Source: Camillea tinctor (lineage: Eukaryota; Ascomycota; Sordariomycetes; Xylariales; Xylariaceae). Taken from it: a stretch of DNA of 64,000 nucleotides. The stretch covers positions 1-64,000 of the forward strand of contig MU394152.1 in NCBI GenBank assembly GCA_022578605.1. Reading direction: 5' to 3'. Of this stretch, positions 46,286 through 57,505 are shown one piece after another (position 1 is the first letter of the stretch; every line of letters starts with the position of its first letter). Position numbers and translations under genes: made by a program. Under the pieces are notes generated by a model that saw only the letters and a list, made by a program, of their open reading frames with translations, was not told the origin of the DNA and searched no databases.

Positions 46286-48534
46286 ATGGCCCCAAACGTA
46301 AGACAGACACGGTCGCTTCTCTGGGTTCCAAACAAACAGCTGACCAGCACCCCGCTACGTAGTTTCGTCCTAACACCCAGACGCGCCGGGGTAATCGTAG
46401 CGGTTATGTCGAACATGACGATTTCGAAGGTATGCGAGTCTTGATCCGCAAGGAGCAAACCCTTACCCCCCTTCCCCCTTCCCAACAGGCCGTTTTACAT
46501 CCAGCCACACTATCTAACTATTCCCATCAGGTCTGCCCGTTCGACAATGGCGACAAGAATGGGTGAGCATTGCGCCGCCTCCGCCTCCCGACACGACACA
46601 GAAGAACGACATCTGGGCCATCGAACTTCCCCATGGCATGCCTAAAGATTCGCACCTCCTCCCTACCCATACTCAGGAGCTGCTCAGGGCAGCCCGGTCC
46701 GGGAGGCTTTATAAACGGCCGCCGCCTACTGAAGAGGAAGAGGCTGATGCTGATGCCGTGCTTACGGAGAAGGCAGACAAGAAGGAAGACGATCCTAGCA
46801 CCAAAGGGTTTCAAGTCAAAATCTGGAAGCAGATCCCTCGCAACGCTGAGGGGCCAACCGTCTCCCATCTGGCTAAGAGGAGGAAGGGGACTATTACACT
46901 CTCCTCTGACTTACCAGCTGGCGTCCCTTCGGGTCCGACTGTGACTAGGGCCACAGTTCGCCGCCTTGATGCTGCGGGAAATCATTATACCCAGGAGGTT
47001 ACTCTAAACGAGGGTCAGCCCATAGATGGCGAGATAATATCTACGACAGTTGTGCCTGCACCTAATCTAAATGGGAGTGGAGATGTGTCTGCAGCTGCGA
47101 CGCCGGCCCGGAGACGACCTCCCCCTCCTAAGCGGAAACCTAAGGGACCTGGCCGAGGACGTAAGAAGAAGCTACCCCTACCACCAACCACGCGGCCTGG
47201 TCCCACGGCTCCGGGTGCGATTGGGGCTCCGGATAGTACCAAGCCAGAGGGTGCTGAAGCAAATGTGAGTTGTGTTATGGTGTATCTATTTACTTGTATG
47301 CTAATGATTGTAGTCAAATCAGCCAGTCGGCCATAATGATAACAAGAATCAGGATACCGAGATGGCTGAAGATGACGATGGAGATGATGGAGAAGATGGA
47401 GAAGACGATGGGGATGATGGGGAGGACGGTGATGAAGGGGATGAGGAGGACGGTGAGCTCCCAGAAGGAGAGAATGGACCCGAGTCGCGTGCCGAAAGTG
47501 AAATCAAACCCGGCCCAGTGGAGTTGACGACCGCATCGGTTCAGGATGTTGACACTACACAAGACACAACTGTCGCTGGAACCGCAGTGGTTCCAGAACC
47601 ACCATTGCTGCAAAGCGCTTCACCTCCGTCAACCCTCGATTCGTCTTCTGCCCTGCCGCCTCTTCACCCGCCGGCAAATCATTTAGAAGGGAGCCCGCTG
47701 AAAAATGTCGTTCCTGCTGAGTCACCAACTGATCAACTCCCAAAGCTATCACCTCCCCAGAGCGAAATCCCTGCTATCCCTGCAGATCCTCTAAGCGAAG
47801 TCGGACCTTCGATTGTACCATCAGAAGCAGCACCCGAGCCAGCTCAGTCCGTGGATCCGATAGCTCCACCTAGCGATCCCCAAGGAAGTACTGCTCCAAC
47901 ATCAATCATTGAGAAAGGGCATGAGGCGGATACCGAGATGCCGGATGCCAACTCCGGAGAGATAATGGAAGCAATTCCGGAAACCGAGACGATGGGGGCG
48001 ATAAATAATCTCGAAACTGTGGTGACCGAAGAAATTCACCAAGAAATAGAGCGGTCACCTAACGATCCCCCACTAAGCTCTCAGCCACCGCCATCTATAG
48101 AAACAGCTCCCGTTGAAGAAGTCGCCGAGGTACCCGAGATGGTTACAGAGGCTCCGAACAGCAATCAGTCTCCAATAGTGCCCGTCATGGAATCGGTTAC
48201 CCACGCAGCTGGAGATGTGATTGCTAAAGAACCTGCCGTAGAGCCCAAAACTTCTGAATCCCTACCAGAGTCCTCAAGCCTAGCCCCAGACACCGTTACA
48301 GCAAACAGTGAAGCTGTGCCAGCCCCAGAGGGCCTTGATACGCAGGTTGAAGCAGTCGCGTCACAGGCAGCCGATGTGCCTGAGAGTCCGGACCTGTTTA
48401 GTGGGCTAGAGGCCGCTTTGAACCAGCAGGGACCAAAGGAGGGACCAGCCCCCACTAGCGATCATGACGCGACATCTCAGGAAACGAAGGCACCGGTACA
48501 GCAAGAGATACCGGCTCCTGAGGCTACGCAGTGA
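46286..48534 (+). CDS. Uncharacterised acidic/proline-rich nuclear-like protein
   Basis: Not assignable. Exons inferred: 46286-46297 (ATGGCCCCAAAC), 46363-46429, 46531-47264 and 47314-48534, 677 residues. The first exons are chosen because they give a clean frame into [20 protein letters not shown]; the exact acceptor at 46362 is less certain. Conserved-looking blocks: [53 protein letters not shown] and [21 protein letters not shown] basic AT-hook-like segment ([10 protein letters not shown]) lies near residue 245. The second half is a long acidic tract ([18 protein letters not shown]) and a Pro/Ser/Glu-rich disordered tail with no fold. This composition suggests a chromatin or scaffold protein. 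The alternatives are an IDP regulator or a lineage-specific protein. Confidence 0.65.
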
Positions 48535-50051
48535 GCGAGCAATCCGAAAGGGGGTGCGGGAGCATTGGAAGGCGAGCATCGAGATGATGTACGGCTAGGG
48601 CCGTCTTCAAAGCATGATGAGGGTTTTCTATTCAGTGGATAACATCATGTACCCAACAAGATCTCAAAGAGCTGACTATTTGTCAATTATCTAGATAATC
48701 CCGGAAACTGTATATTTAATGACATATGTAGCGTAGATATGTATGTACAGGTAATGGTTTTGGACAACCTTTACCTTGATGCTGAAAGGGGGAGAGGGAG
48801 GAGAGAATGCGGGGATTTCCAATAAATAGAATTGGTGGGTGTTTCTTAAGAGTATAACGGAGTACGAGAAAAGAAATATAAGTGTGGTGTGGTTTTTGTT
48901 TAATTTCTTTTTTCTTTTCTTTTCTTTTTTTTTTCCTTTTTATTTCGATATTGTAAGGCGGTATGGGATTGATTTACATAGGATATCGAACCCAGCATTT
49001 CCATAGGTATCAATACACTTGTAAAGAGCGATGAATAAGAAAAACCAGAATCTGCAGACTATTTCCGATCTATATACGCAATGACATCAATGATAGTTAT
49101 AGCAAAGAAGAAGAAGAAACAATAAATAGCACCAATGCTACTTCTAAAATCGACATAAATAAGGCAACATTTGTCAAGTAGTTGTACAATTCCATATTTA
49201 CTACTATTTAGTATTACTACGTAAGTACCTACCTAGGTACCTACCCATCTAACCCAGGTATATAAGAGGGTAGGTTTTAATGTGATACTACCTAACAGGG
49301 GCTGGCCTTGATTAGGTGATGTCTAGCAGTACATATGTAGTACTTATGTAAGTACATAAGTAGTCCATCATGCTTCGCCGGGGTACAAATTTATCCGAAG
49401 GTGGTCGTCCCAACTTTACCTTAACCTAGAGGGCTCCATTGATGTCTAGATCATATGTCCCCGCACTATATCTAGCAGCACTGAGTCTAGGACCTCATGT
49501 AGGCCTAGTAGTTTTAACCATTAATAAGTAATACTACTTACCTAGCACTTCAAGTCAGGAGCTGAGGCTCGCCGATAACCTTAGCACCTATATGTTCTAT
49601 TCTATATTCCATTCTATATTCGAAGTCACAGGTCATCCAAGTCACAGATAACCGACTCGAGAAGATGCGTGGATATGTTGGTGGCATTGCTACTAATCTT
49701 CAGTTATCTGCTTTGCCTGCGTACATGTTGAACCCCTCCCCGTCATTTCAATCGAGACAATCAAAGGAATAAGAAAAATCACCCAGCCCTCAATCAGCTA
49801 GAACAATAACATGACAGGTAATCGCGATATCCTTCTTTCGTCCAGCTTTTATATAGGTATGTTATGTGTATGTGTGTAGCGCGCCGAAACTCCGTCGCAA
49901 TGATATTGATAAGAGGAACCTTTTCTATCCGGAACACCACCGTGCAAGCAATATGCTTTCTTTTATTCTTGAATCTCTGCTCTTATACCGTTTCTATGCA
50001 GCATGAGAAAGAATGGGGAAGAAAGCTAGAAAGAACCCCTCCGAGATGCTT

Positions 50052-50082
<31 letters not shown>

Positions 50083-50098
50083 GTAGGTCGTCGATAGT
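48535..50098. other. Convergent spacer acidic protein / PAPS reductase
   Basis: 1.56 kb, AT-rich, with T-rich tracts (48895-48945), a CCTAGGTACCTACC motif (about 49230-49245) and a TTC trinucleotide run at 50048-50079. No gene was recognised; the short forward frame from 49864 is low complexity at its end. Confidence 0.6.
50048..50079. repeat. (TTC)n microsatellite
   Basis: About ten TTC units just beyond the 3' end of the PAPS reductase gene. Confidence 0.9.
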
Positions 50099-51094
50099 CT
50101 AGGCGACCTCAATGGCCCGTTCCCTCTCGACCTTCTCTAGCGCGGCAGCGAGTTGCTCCTCCTCGGCTTTGCGTTGCATCTCCTGAAGGAATTGTGCATA
50201 CCGAGACTTCTTATTGTGGATGCCGCACTCGGTCTTGGCTTGGCCTTTCCAGCGGCCGGCGCGCTCGTCCTCTCCCGCTGCCACGGGTGACGTCGAGTGC
50301 CAGTCGCCGACGGATTTGTAGCCACGGTCCAGCAGGTCGTTGTACGGCACTTGGTTCTCATCGATGTAAGCCCGTACTTGCGCGAAGGACCAGTCCAGTA
50401 GCGGGTTGATCTTAATAATACCCTGCTCTTCGTCTGCCTCGAGAACGCCGATCTTATCGCGCTCCCCGCCCTGTGATCGTCGCCGGCCCGTAAACACAGC
50501 GGCCACATTCAGGTCTGCGTACGCCCGCTGTTGAGGCTCCACCTTGGCGATCCAGTCGTACAGCTCTGAGGCCGTGTCGTACAGGTTCCTGCCGTAGCGC
50601 TCTTCGAACTCGGCTGCCGTCTCGGCACCGTCGGGCTTGTAGCAGTGCAGACGCATGTTAGGATATCGAGCCCGAACCCGGTCCACGAGATCATATGTCT
50701 CCTGGAAATGATATAAGGTGTCTAGGAAGATAGTGTCCACCGGTGGGGTTTCGGGCGACTCGGCGTATATCTTGGAAAGCATGTCCATGATCACGAGACC
50801 TGTGAGACCGAAGGCGGTAGACTGGTATAGGTTGGGGAAGCAGGCGATAGAGAACTTGAGCCTCTCTATCGCCGTCATCTTCTCTAGCTGCTGGTTGAGG
50901 TGTTTGAGGTGTGGCTTGGTAAGGGCGATGAGGGGCAAGCTGGGCGAGGAGCTGGCGGTTGATGATGTAGCAGAGACATATCCTGACTCGAGCTCGCTTA
51001 CTGGAGGCACCTTGGAATCCAGCTCAGGCCTAGATCGTGGGGATGACGAGCTGGATGAGTAGGATGAGCTCTCGGGATACTGTGACGCCTCCAT
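50099..51094 (-). CDS. MET16: Phosphoadenylyl-sulfate (PAPS) reductase
   Basis: Thioredoxin-dependent PAPS reductase, which makes sulfite from activated sulfate in the assimilatory pathway. Single exon, 331 residues. The N-terminus is Ser-rich (about residues 1-50) and probably disordered. The core begins HLKHLNQQLEKMTAIERLKF and contains TAFGLTGLVIMDMLSKI, DTIFLDTLYHFQETYDLVD, a YGRNLYDTASELYDWIAKVEP stretch, VFTGRRRSQGGERDKIGVLE and INPLLDWSFAQVRAYID. The catalytic motif KTECGIH lies near residue 290 with the single active-site Cys. A charged helix ends the protein. No intron interrupts it. Its regulation by Cys3/Met4-type factors is expected but I saw no perfect site upstream. Confidence 0.95.
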   Translation of the reverse strand: MEASQYPESSSYSSSSSSPRSRPELDSKVPPVSELESGYVSATSSTASSSPSLPLIALTKPHLKHLNQQLEKMTAIERLKFSIACFPNLYQSTAFGLTGLVIMDMLSKIYAESPETPPVDTIFLDTLYHFQETYDLVDRVRARYPNMRLHCYKPDGAETAAEFEERYGRNLYDTASELYDWIAKVEPQQRAYADLNVAAVFTGRRRSQGGERDKIGVLEADEEQGIIKINPLLDWSFAQVRAYIDENQVPYNDLLDRGYKSVGDWHSTSPVAAGEDERAGRWKGQAKTECGIHNKKSRYAQFLQEMQRKAEEEQLAAALEKVERERAIEVA

Positions 51095-54000
51095 TTTGCT
51101 GTCTACTGGAGATTCGTGTTATGGGCGTGGTTGTTTCGAGATGAAGAAGTGATAACCGAGTATGAGACTCGGGACCGGGAGGAATTGCGAGTACGGATTG
51201 GGTTAAAGTATCCTCTCTATGAGGATGTATGATCCTGTGGAGTCTGGATTCAAGCTACTACTGCCTAGTCCTTGGCTCAGATGACGACAATGAGTTGCAA
51301 GGGTAAAGTAGAGGAAGGGAAAGCTCTCAGCCTAGGGTCCGGGGAAGTTGTTAGGAAGATGGAGTGAATGAATTGGTCGAAGAGGGAGGAAGGGTTAAAA
51401 GAGAGAGCATGTGTGTGTGTATGTGTGTGCTACAAGTCAAGGTTTGTAAGTGCCATTTCCCAGAGTTCACATTACTAATTCTATATTAAAGGTAGTAACA
51501 TTCGGAGAGAAGGGCTATGATAGCCCTCCCAGCCCCTCTACTATACATACAGTCTCCATACAACGCAGCTTGGTATTACAAAGGGCGTAGCAAAATACAA
51601 TGGGGGTACTTAAATTCTGCGGTACTATCTGCGTCTTCGCAGTGCCATCGATGTACCATGGGCTTTGAAGCTGAAGACGTCTCGAAAGGTTTAGGAAGCA
51701 ATCACGACATTGGCGCTAATGGATTCGCAATAACCAGGCTTGAGTGCTGATTGGTCCGATATTGGCGTTTCTTTGAGCCCCGAAACTTTTTTGGTCCGCC
51801 TCGGGTGTTGGGCAAGGTTTCGGTGCGATGGCGACATTCCCGTAGCCGCACCCCGATATCCATCAATCCAAGAAGCACACTTGATATAGGGAGTTAACTT
51901 GGTATGTTATCTCATCTATGAGGTTGCCAGTTTCCACACTTTGTTCTCACTCTTAGACGTCATGATCACTGGTTTGAGTTTAGTTACGATGATGGGAATA
52001 ATAACTTTGTTAATACGTAGACGATCAATTCGCTTTGTACACCGGAGTGGTTATCTTCACTCGTCATCTAATGTAGCCTGTTAATGGTGTGATATCTTGG
52101 CTAAGTGATGGAATTCTTGAGCAATATCGCATCACATAGATAAAGGAATGTGTGTGTAAAGTATGTTAGTTCGAGTCATTGCGTGCACTATATTGTTATA
52201 TAGCGTCACCGATGCGCGAATGACAACAGGGACGCAGCCGATCTCATCATCTACACTAAATGTAAGATCTAGATCTTCGCAATTTATACAAAATTCCCTA
52301 AAACGGCGACGATTGCCGCTGCTTTCACCAAGCAACGGTATCAATCATTTATCATTATTGTTCTTATTATCCTCATTTCTATTATCATTCTTTCTGTTAT
52401 ATTAATTATTCATTTATTTTATGTTTTCAACCCTGCCTACAAAATCATCGGGACAGTTATACATAGAAAAGGGAAAATTGCAGTGTGTACATGATCGTTG
52501 ACGATGCTTCAACGACAGCCAAATCAGCTGGTATACATACCCAAATGTTGATCACTCAACCTCATTATATAGGTATAATACGTCCATGGTGTGTGATGTA
52601 TGGTAAGAGTAACTGATATATTATTGAAGAGGTAAAATACATATCAACATTAAGATGCCAGCTGAGTACACGTATTTGAAGAGTGAGTAGGGGAAGGGAT
52701 AGCGAGGGTGGTCCTTTCATTCCCTTTGCTCTTTTTTCCAAGGATGCAATGTCGCCATTCTAAGATGGCATTGCGCATTGTTTTGGGGGGTTTTAAAACC
52801 ACTACTAAGACGGTTGTCGGAAGATTGTTTTTCTTTCTTTCTTTCTTTTGTTTTTCTTTTTTCCTCTCTTCTTCCTCTATGTTGTTAAATTAGGAACGTG
52901 ACGGAAATAGTCGCGGTTGTCGGCATAAGGTTATGGTGTCAGCGGACATCCGACAAGGGGGAGCGAGGGGAGCCGCAGCGACGGTTTATCGGGACCGACT
53001 GCCGCTACGATACTTTTTTTTCCCCCACACCCTTGTGAATCTTTTTATCTCTTAGAAAGTTCTAGTTTATGAGGTAGGCATTTCTTATGTACTCTGTAAG
53101 TGACCAATTGCGTCTTGACTACCTATGGGTTTGCATACAACATGGCCAGATTTGTAAGCAATAACACTCTCTTTTTGCCCATTGATCTTAGAAACAAGGT
53201 TACCCTGCAGAAGGATATTAATAGTAGTGTAGACTGTTTTCGAATGTGTATCTAAGCAACCATTGATGGATTAGGTTAGGTATTATGATAACTTCCCCCT
53301 TACTTTCTCACAGTCCATTGAAGCGAAAAGGATGGAAACGATACACTGTGTTTTAGTTGTCTGACATAGAAAAAAAAGAAGAAGAAAAGCGTTTTATATG
53401 TTTATTAAGAGCGCCGTGTCTCAAGTCTCAGACCTTCTTCTTAGGTTTCAGTCGCTTGCATATGTAAAGAAGGTAATACATGTATGTAACCCGTAGAACA
53501 CTTGCTTCTAATTATACCGTGTCGCTAGCTACACTAGAACGCGGCTGATACATATATCAATATATTGATATACTATCACCCATACCATTTCAGTGTGCAT
53601 ACATACTCGGTGCAAAAACTTAATAAAGTCTGGGGTAAGCGGTCCAAGATCTGATAAGCCTATTGGTTCGTGAGTTGTAAACCCTAGCTAGCAAATAATC
53701 AAAGTGAGTGAACTCGTCCTCGTTTAAACCTTCAATGATACTTTAAGATATAATGAATATTGATGAGATAGGTACCTACTTGCTACTACATGGTCAGACA
53801 TTTACATGAATAGAACAGCGTTGTGAATGCTATAAGCTGCTGTATAACCTACCGTATAAGCTGCTAACCTAGGTAGGCACCTAGTAGGTAGGTACTGTAT
53901 CTCCTAGTAGAAACTGAGCCACAGACTATGACCACCGCAAGTCGCGGTGCGACCAATGAGAAAGCTAGCTCGAACCCAGCCTCCAGGAACGGAGCAAAAT

Positions 54001-54329
54001 AAATGTCACTCCCGGTCTTACGAAGCTACTACTACTACATTTCGGTCGGTCTGACCTCCACATTTTCACACATCATCCGAATCAACTACAAGAAAACTTT
54101 CCAGGCCGTGAACCCGATCTCAACCAACATCTTTCCCGTCTCCGTTACCACCCCTCCTCTAGTCGCCTTCACGTCCCCCTCTAGCTCTTAGAAAGCAGAG
54201 AGGACTAGTGAGGATTTTTAAAAAGACTTTTTTGATTTCTTTCTTATTATTATTATTTCTTTTATTTTATTTATTTATTTTTTTCTTCTCTCTTTCTCTC
54301 TCTCTCTCTCTGTCTCCCTCTAACCCACC
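51095..54329. other. Long spacer PAPS reductase / phosphoserine phosphatase
   Basis: 3.2 kb between divergent starts, the longest gene-free stretch apart from 60.8-63.1 kb. It contains a TG run (51414-51428), a GC-rich island (about 52890-53012, with GCGGACATCCGAC) in an AT-rich setting, TAGGTAGG motifs (53866-53892) and a CT-rich leader (54270-54320). Open frames in it (for example 51517-51750) have no protein features. A non-coding RNA cannot be excluded. Confidence 0.5.
54285..54320. repeat. CT-rich tract in the leader of SER2
   Basis: TCTCTC-type run just before the SER2 start codon, typical of fungal pyrimidine-rich leaders. Confidence 0.8.
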
Positions 54330-55763
54330 ATGGCAGCCGAAGACAGCCCCGCAAAGCAGACCCCGAGTCGACCACAGCTGTCTTCGTCCATGAGAACCAG
54401 CTCCTACCTTGAAGAGCACCAGCAGTATCGACCTCCGGCCAAGCTGCCAGACAACCATTTCGGTATAGATACCGTTGTCGAAGATCTCCAGGGCGCTCGC
54501 CTTTCCCCACCTAAGACCTTCAGTCCCTTCAACGGCGTGCCCTCCAAGGACGACCCCCCTCGCATTGTTGAAGGCCTGAGCCATGAGTTCAGTCACCCGA
54601 ACTGCGCTCCCACCCGGGGCACTAGGTCGAGCCGTCTCATTGTTACCTTGATGTACAAATCCACATCGGCTACTCGTGCAGCCACCAGCGTTGCCCCGTC
54701 TCCGCGATTGAGCTCCTCCAACTCTGATATCCCTGCCAACTTTGCACCCACCACCAACATCGAGTCTTTCCCTCTTGAGCCACCAGCTACCTCGGAACCC
54801 GAATCTCTCGACCATCTCTATGGTTCTTATGTCTCGCCTATGTGCATTACCTCCTTTCTACATCTCATGTCCGCCTTCCCCCTGCCGCAAGGGGTTAGCG
54901 AGGCCACTTCTTCCCACCGTTGCCTCGACGATCCCGAACACCCTTTTGTTGTCGAGCTCACCTTGTCGCCCGCCCCATCTCCCGACTACCTCCCGCTAGC
55001 CGACCTGCGCAAGCACGAGTTGATTTATCGCTTTGAGAGAGAGTGGAACGTTGACGTTGCATTACAACCCGACACTCTCTGGCGGCGGCACCCGCGATTG
55101 GTGGTTTTCGACATGGATAGCACGCTTATTACCCAAGAGGTGATAGATCTGCTGGCTGCTACCATCACCGACCCCCCGGACCTTGCTGCCGAGGTTGCCG
55201 GCATCACACACCGTGCTATGTTAGGAGAACTCGAATTCGACGCTGCCTTCCGGGAGCGCGTTGCCCTGCTCAAGGGACTGCCTGCTACTATATTCGAGCA
55301 TTTGCGGCCCGTTCTCAACGTTACCGAAGGGGTTACGGATCTGATGAAGGCCTTCAAGAGGCTAGGGATCAAGACTGCCGTGCTCTCGGGTGGCTTTAGG
55401 CCCTTGACGAGCTGGCTAGCTGGAGAGTTGGGGATTGACCATGCTCACGCCAATGAGGTCGTCATTGATGATTCTGGCCGGCTGACTGGCGAGGTGAAGG
55501 GGACGATCGTGGGCCGGGAGAGGAAGCAGGAGTTGCTCCTGGAGATTGCCAAGAAGGAGGGTGTGGCACTCGAGCAGGTCATCGCAGTGGGCGACGGTGC
55601 CAATGACCTGCTCATGCTAGGCACGGCGGGCTTAGGCGTGGCCTGGAATGCCAAACCACGGGTTCAGATGGAGGCTAGCGCGCGGTTGAATGGCAACTCG
55701 CTGGTCGAATTGTTATACTTCTTTGGCTTCACCAGCGAGGAGATAGAAATGCTGACGGCATGA
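54330..55763 (+). CDS. SER2: Phosphoserine phosphatase
   Basis: HAD-superfamily phosphatase that performs the last step of serine biosynthesis from phosphoglycerate. Single exon, 477 residues, longer than bacterial SerB because of a fungal N-terminal extension. The catalytic part starts RLVVFDMDSTLITQEVIDLL with the nucleophile Asp in DMDST (residues 261-265). Motif II is TAVLSGGFRPLTSWLAGEL, and motif III is VIAVGDGANDLLMLGTAGLG (GDGAND at 421-426). LTGEVKGTIVGRERKQELLLE lies between. N-terminal residues 100-240 show an ACT-like regulatory stretch (SRLIVTLMYKSTSA, then SYVSPMCITSFLHLMSA), possibly a serine-sensing domain, an inference. Its sulfur-amino-acid neighbour, PAPS reductase, is divergent, but I have no evidence of coregulation. 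Confidence 0.95.
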   Translation: MAAEDSPAKQTPSRPQLSSSMRTSSYLEEHQQYRPPAKLPDNHFGIDTVVEDLQGARLSPPKTFSPFNGVPSKDDPPRIVEGLSHEFSHPNCAPTRGTRSSRLIVTLMYKSTSATRAATSVAPSPRLSSSNSDIPANFAPTTNIESFPLEPPATSEPESLDHLYGSYVSPMCITSFLHLMSAFPLPQGVSEATSSHRCLDDPEHPFVVELTLSPAPSPDYLPLADLRKHELIYRFEREWNVDVALQPDTLWRRHPRLVVFDMDSTLITQEVIDLLAATITDPPDLAAEVAGITHRAMLGELEFDAAFRERVALLKGLPATIFEHLRPVLNVTEGVTDLMKAFKRLGIKTAVLSGGFRPLTSWLAGELGIDHAHANEVVIDDSGRLTGEVKGTIVGRERKQELLLEIAKKEGVALEQVIAVGDGANDLLMLGTAGLGVAWNAKPRVQMEASARLNGNSLVELLYFFGFTSEEIEMLTA

Positions 55764-56694
55764 ACTGAGAAAGATAAAACAAATGAAAACACCCGGAATG
55801 GAAGGAAAAGGTAAGTTTTCTTTTTTGGCCTGTGTGTAGAAAAACAAACAACTGGGTTGCCGTATCCCTGCTGCTGTGTAGGACTAACACCGCTGCTACG
55901 AGGGGGGCTGGAGAACCCTTTTCCTTCTTTGATACCAAACTACTAGACCATACCAAGATTTGGCGGTAATGGTTTTCTTCCTCTCATCTAAATTTCTTTC
56001 CCCCCCTCCTTATTTTCACTCCCTGCCATTCTTATGAGCTTGTCTATACACGCCCGCGCAGCTCAATAGCGGAAATGCCCAAATTGAGTTCCATCTTGCC
56101 CACCCGACCCCTCCGTCTTGACATTAGAAATTGTCGAGAGAAGATGGCCGTCGGCGTGCCTCATCCACCTCATCGAGGTAGTTCGTGGAGTAATCATCCC
56201 TCTCTGGGCCTGTCCCTTTCTAGTTTCAGGTCTTGCGGGGTCACATCCGTCTCGGTAGACTCCGAGTAATGTCAAACATCTATGCTAGCTAGCCATCGTC
56301 ATCGGTTGTATTGGCACATGGCAAGAATGAACGAATAGGGATATATTACAGCAGGATTAAACAAGTGGACCGATCCTTTCATCATCCGAATGTATTGTCG
56401 TCTGCGAGGTAGATAATATAAAACGGAGTCGAGACACAAATAATGAGACCGTAGAAGAAGCAAGCTTAAAAGCAGGACAAATCTTAGAAAGACAATGCTA
56501 ACATCAAGGTTGAAAAGTTAGTTGCATACTCTCGATGTTTTTTCCGTATCGATTGTAGGTTTATGTACACACAAGGCTGAATGCGAAGCCTTTTAGTAAA
56601 CAAGTGAAAAAGGGGTGCCGTGCGGGTTTGCGTATGATAGGTTTACACGAGCTGCCCTTTAAATATCAAAAGAAAGATAATAATAAAAAAACAT
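55764..56694. other. Convergent spacer SER2 / small mitochondrial protein
   Basis: About 930 bp with the 3' ends of the two convergent genes. No further feature was recognised; the short frame at 56075-56269 has no support. Confidence 0.6.
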
Positions 56695-57505
56695 CTAGTA
56701 GCCATCCTTGCCCCATTTGTTCCACTTGTCGTGTAGGTGCTGAGCGTACAGTTAGTATAAGTGCCGGGTTCATCCTCCAGCAGTAGAAATTATCTGCATG
56801 AAGATAGGTTGGATGTCAGGAGATGGGGAATAGGGGAGCAGTCGATAACCAGGATCGACAACATAGATTGACGATGCGAATATTTTCTTGGATAGTTTTG
56901 CGCACACGTACCTTGGGCAGGTTGACATCAGGGACAACTACAACGTTGATAGCGCTGGGGGCGTCCTTGGGATCGGCCGAAGTGTCACCACCGGGGTGGT
57001 ATCGGTATTTACCCTCGGTCGAGCCGGTCTCCCACGGCATACCGGACCTGGCCATGCCAACCTGACTCTCGGAGGTGGAAACGGTAGGGGAACGGCCTTC
57101 AATTTTTTTTTGGAGATTGGTGGTCAGTTTGGATCTTGATGCTGGATCGAAGACCTAGTGAAACGTACCGAAGTAGAGACCTGCGCCACCTAGAGCCAGA
57201 ACCATGACGCCTCCCAGGATCTATGAAAACGCACAACCAGCATAGTCAGCCTTTGCATCTTCCTCTCCATTTCCTTTTATAGAGGTATTTGTTCTTCGTC
57301 CATTGTTGTGAAACAAGCAGTGACCGGTTGGCCACGCAGTCGGGGAGAGAGAGGGAGGATAGGTATTATTATGACGCACCATCAACTCGGGGTTGCGCTT
57401 GGTTTCTTCCTTGAGGGCCGGATCGGCCTTAGCGACTAGACGGCGGGTGGTGGTGGAGAAGGCCCGGCTGAAAAATGCAGCACGGCGAGCAATGATGGAA
57501 GCCAT
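56695..57505 (-). CDS. Small conserved fungal mitochondrial membrane protein
   Basis: Unnamed conserved protein. Exons (minus): 57505-57380, 57220-57169, 57096-56912 and 56739-56695, 135 residues, all phases consistent. The start MASIIARRAAFFSRAFSTTTRR looks like a cleavable mitochondrial presequence. A second block, LKEETKRNPELMILGGVMVLAL, leads into a single membrane helix with Gly (VLALGGAGLYFGRSPT). The soluble part has SGMPWETGSTEGKYRYHPGGD and PSAINVVVVPDVNLPK, and the C-terminus HLHDKWNKWGKDGY is strongly patterned. This arrangement resembles a small inner-membrane subunit or assembly factor, but I cannot name it. The last two exons are only 185 and 45 bp. It is divergent from the palmitoyltransferase. 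Confidence 0.8.

Noticed and set aside
51517..51750. A 77-codon forward frame in the long spacer
   Set aside because: No recognisable motif and no sign of splicing to a neighbour.
53960..53992. A TGGGTTCGAGC-like sequence on the minus strand, reminiscent of a tRNA B box
   Set aside because: No matching A box or acceptor stem at the right distance.
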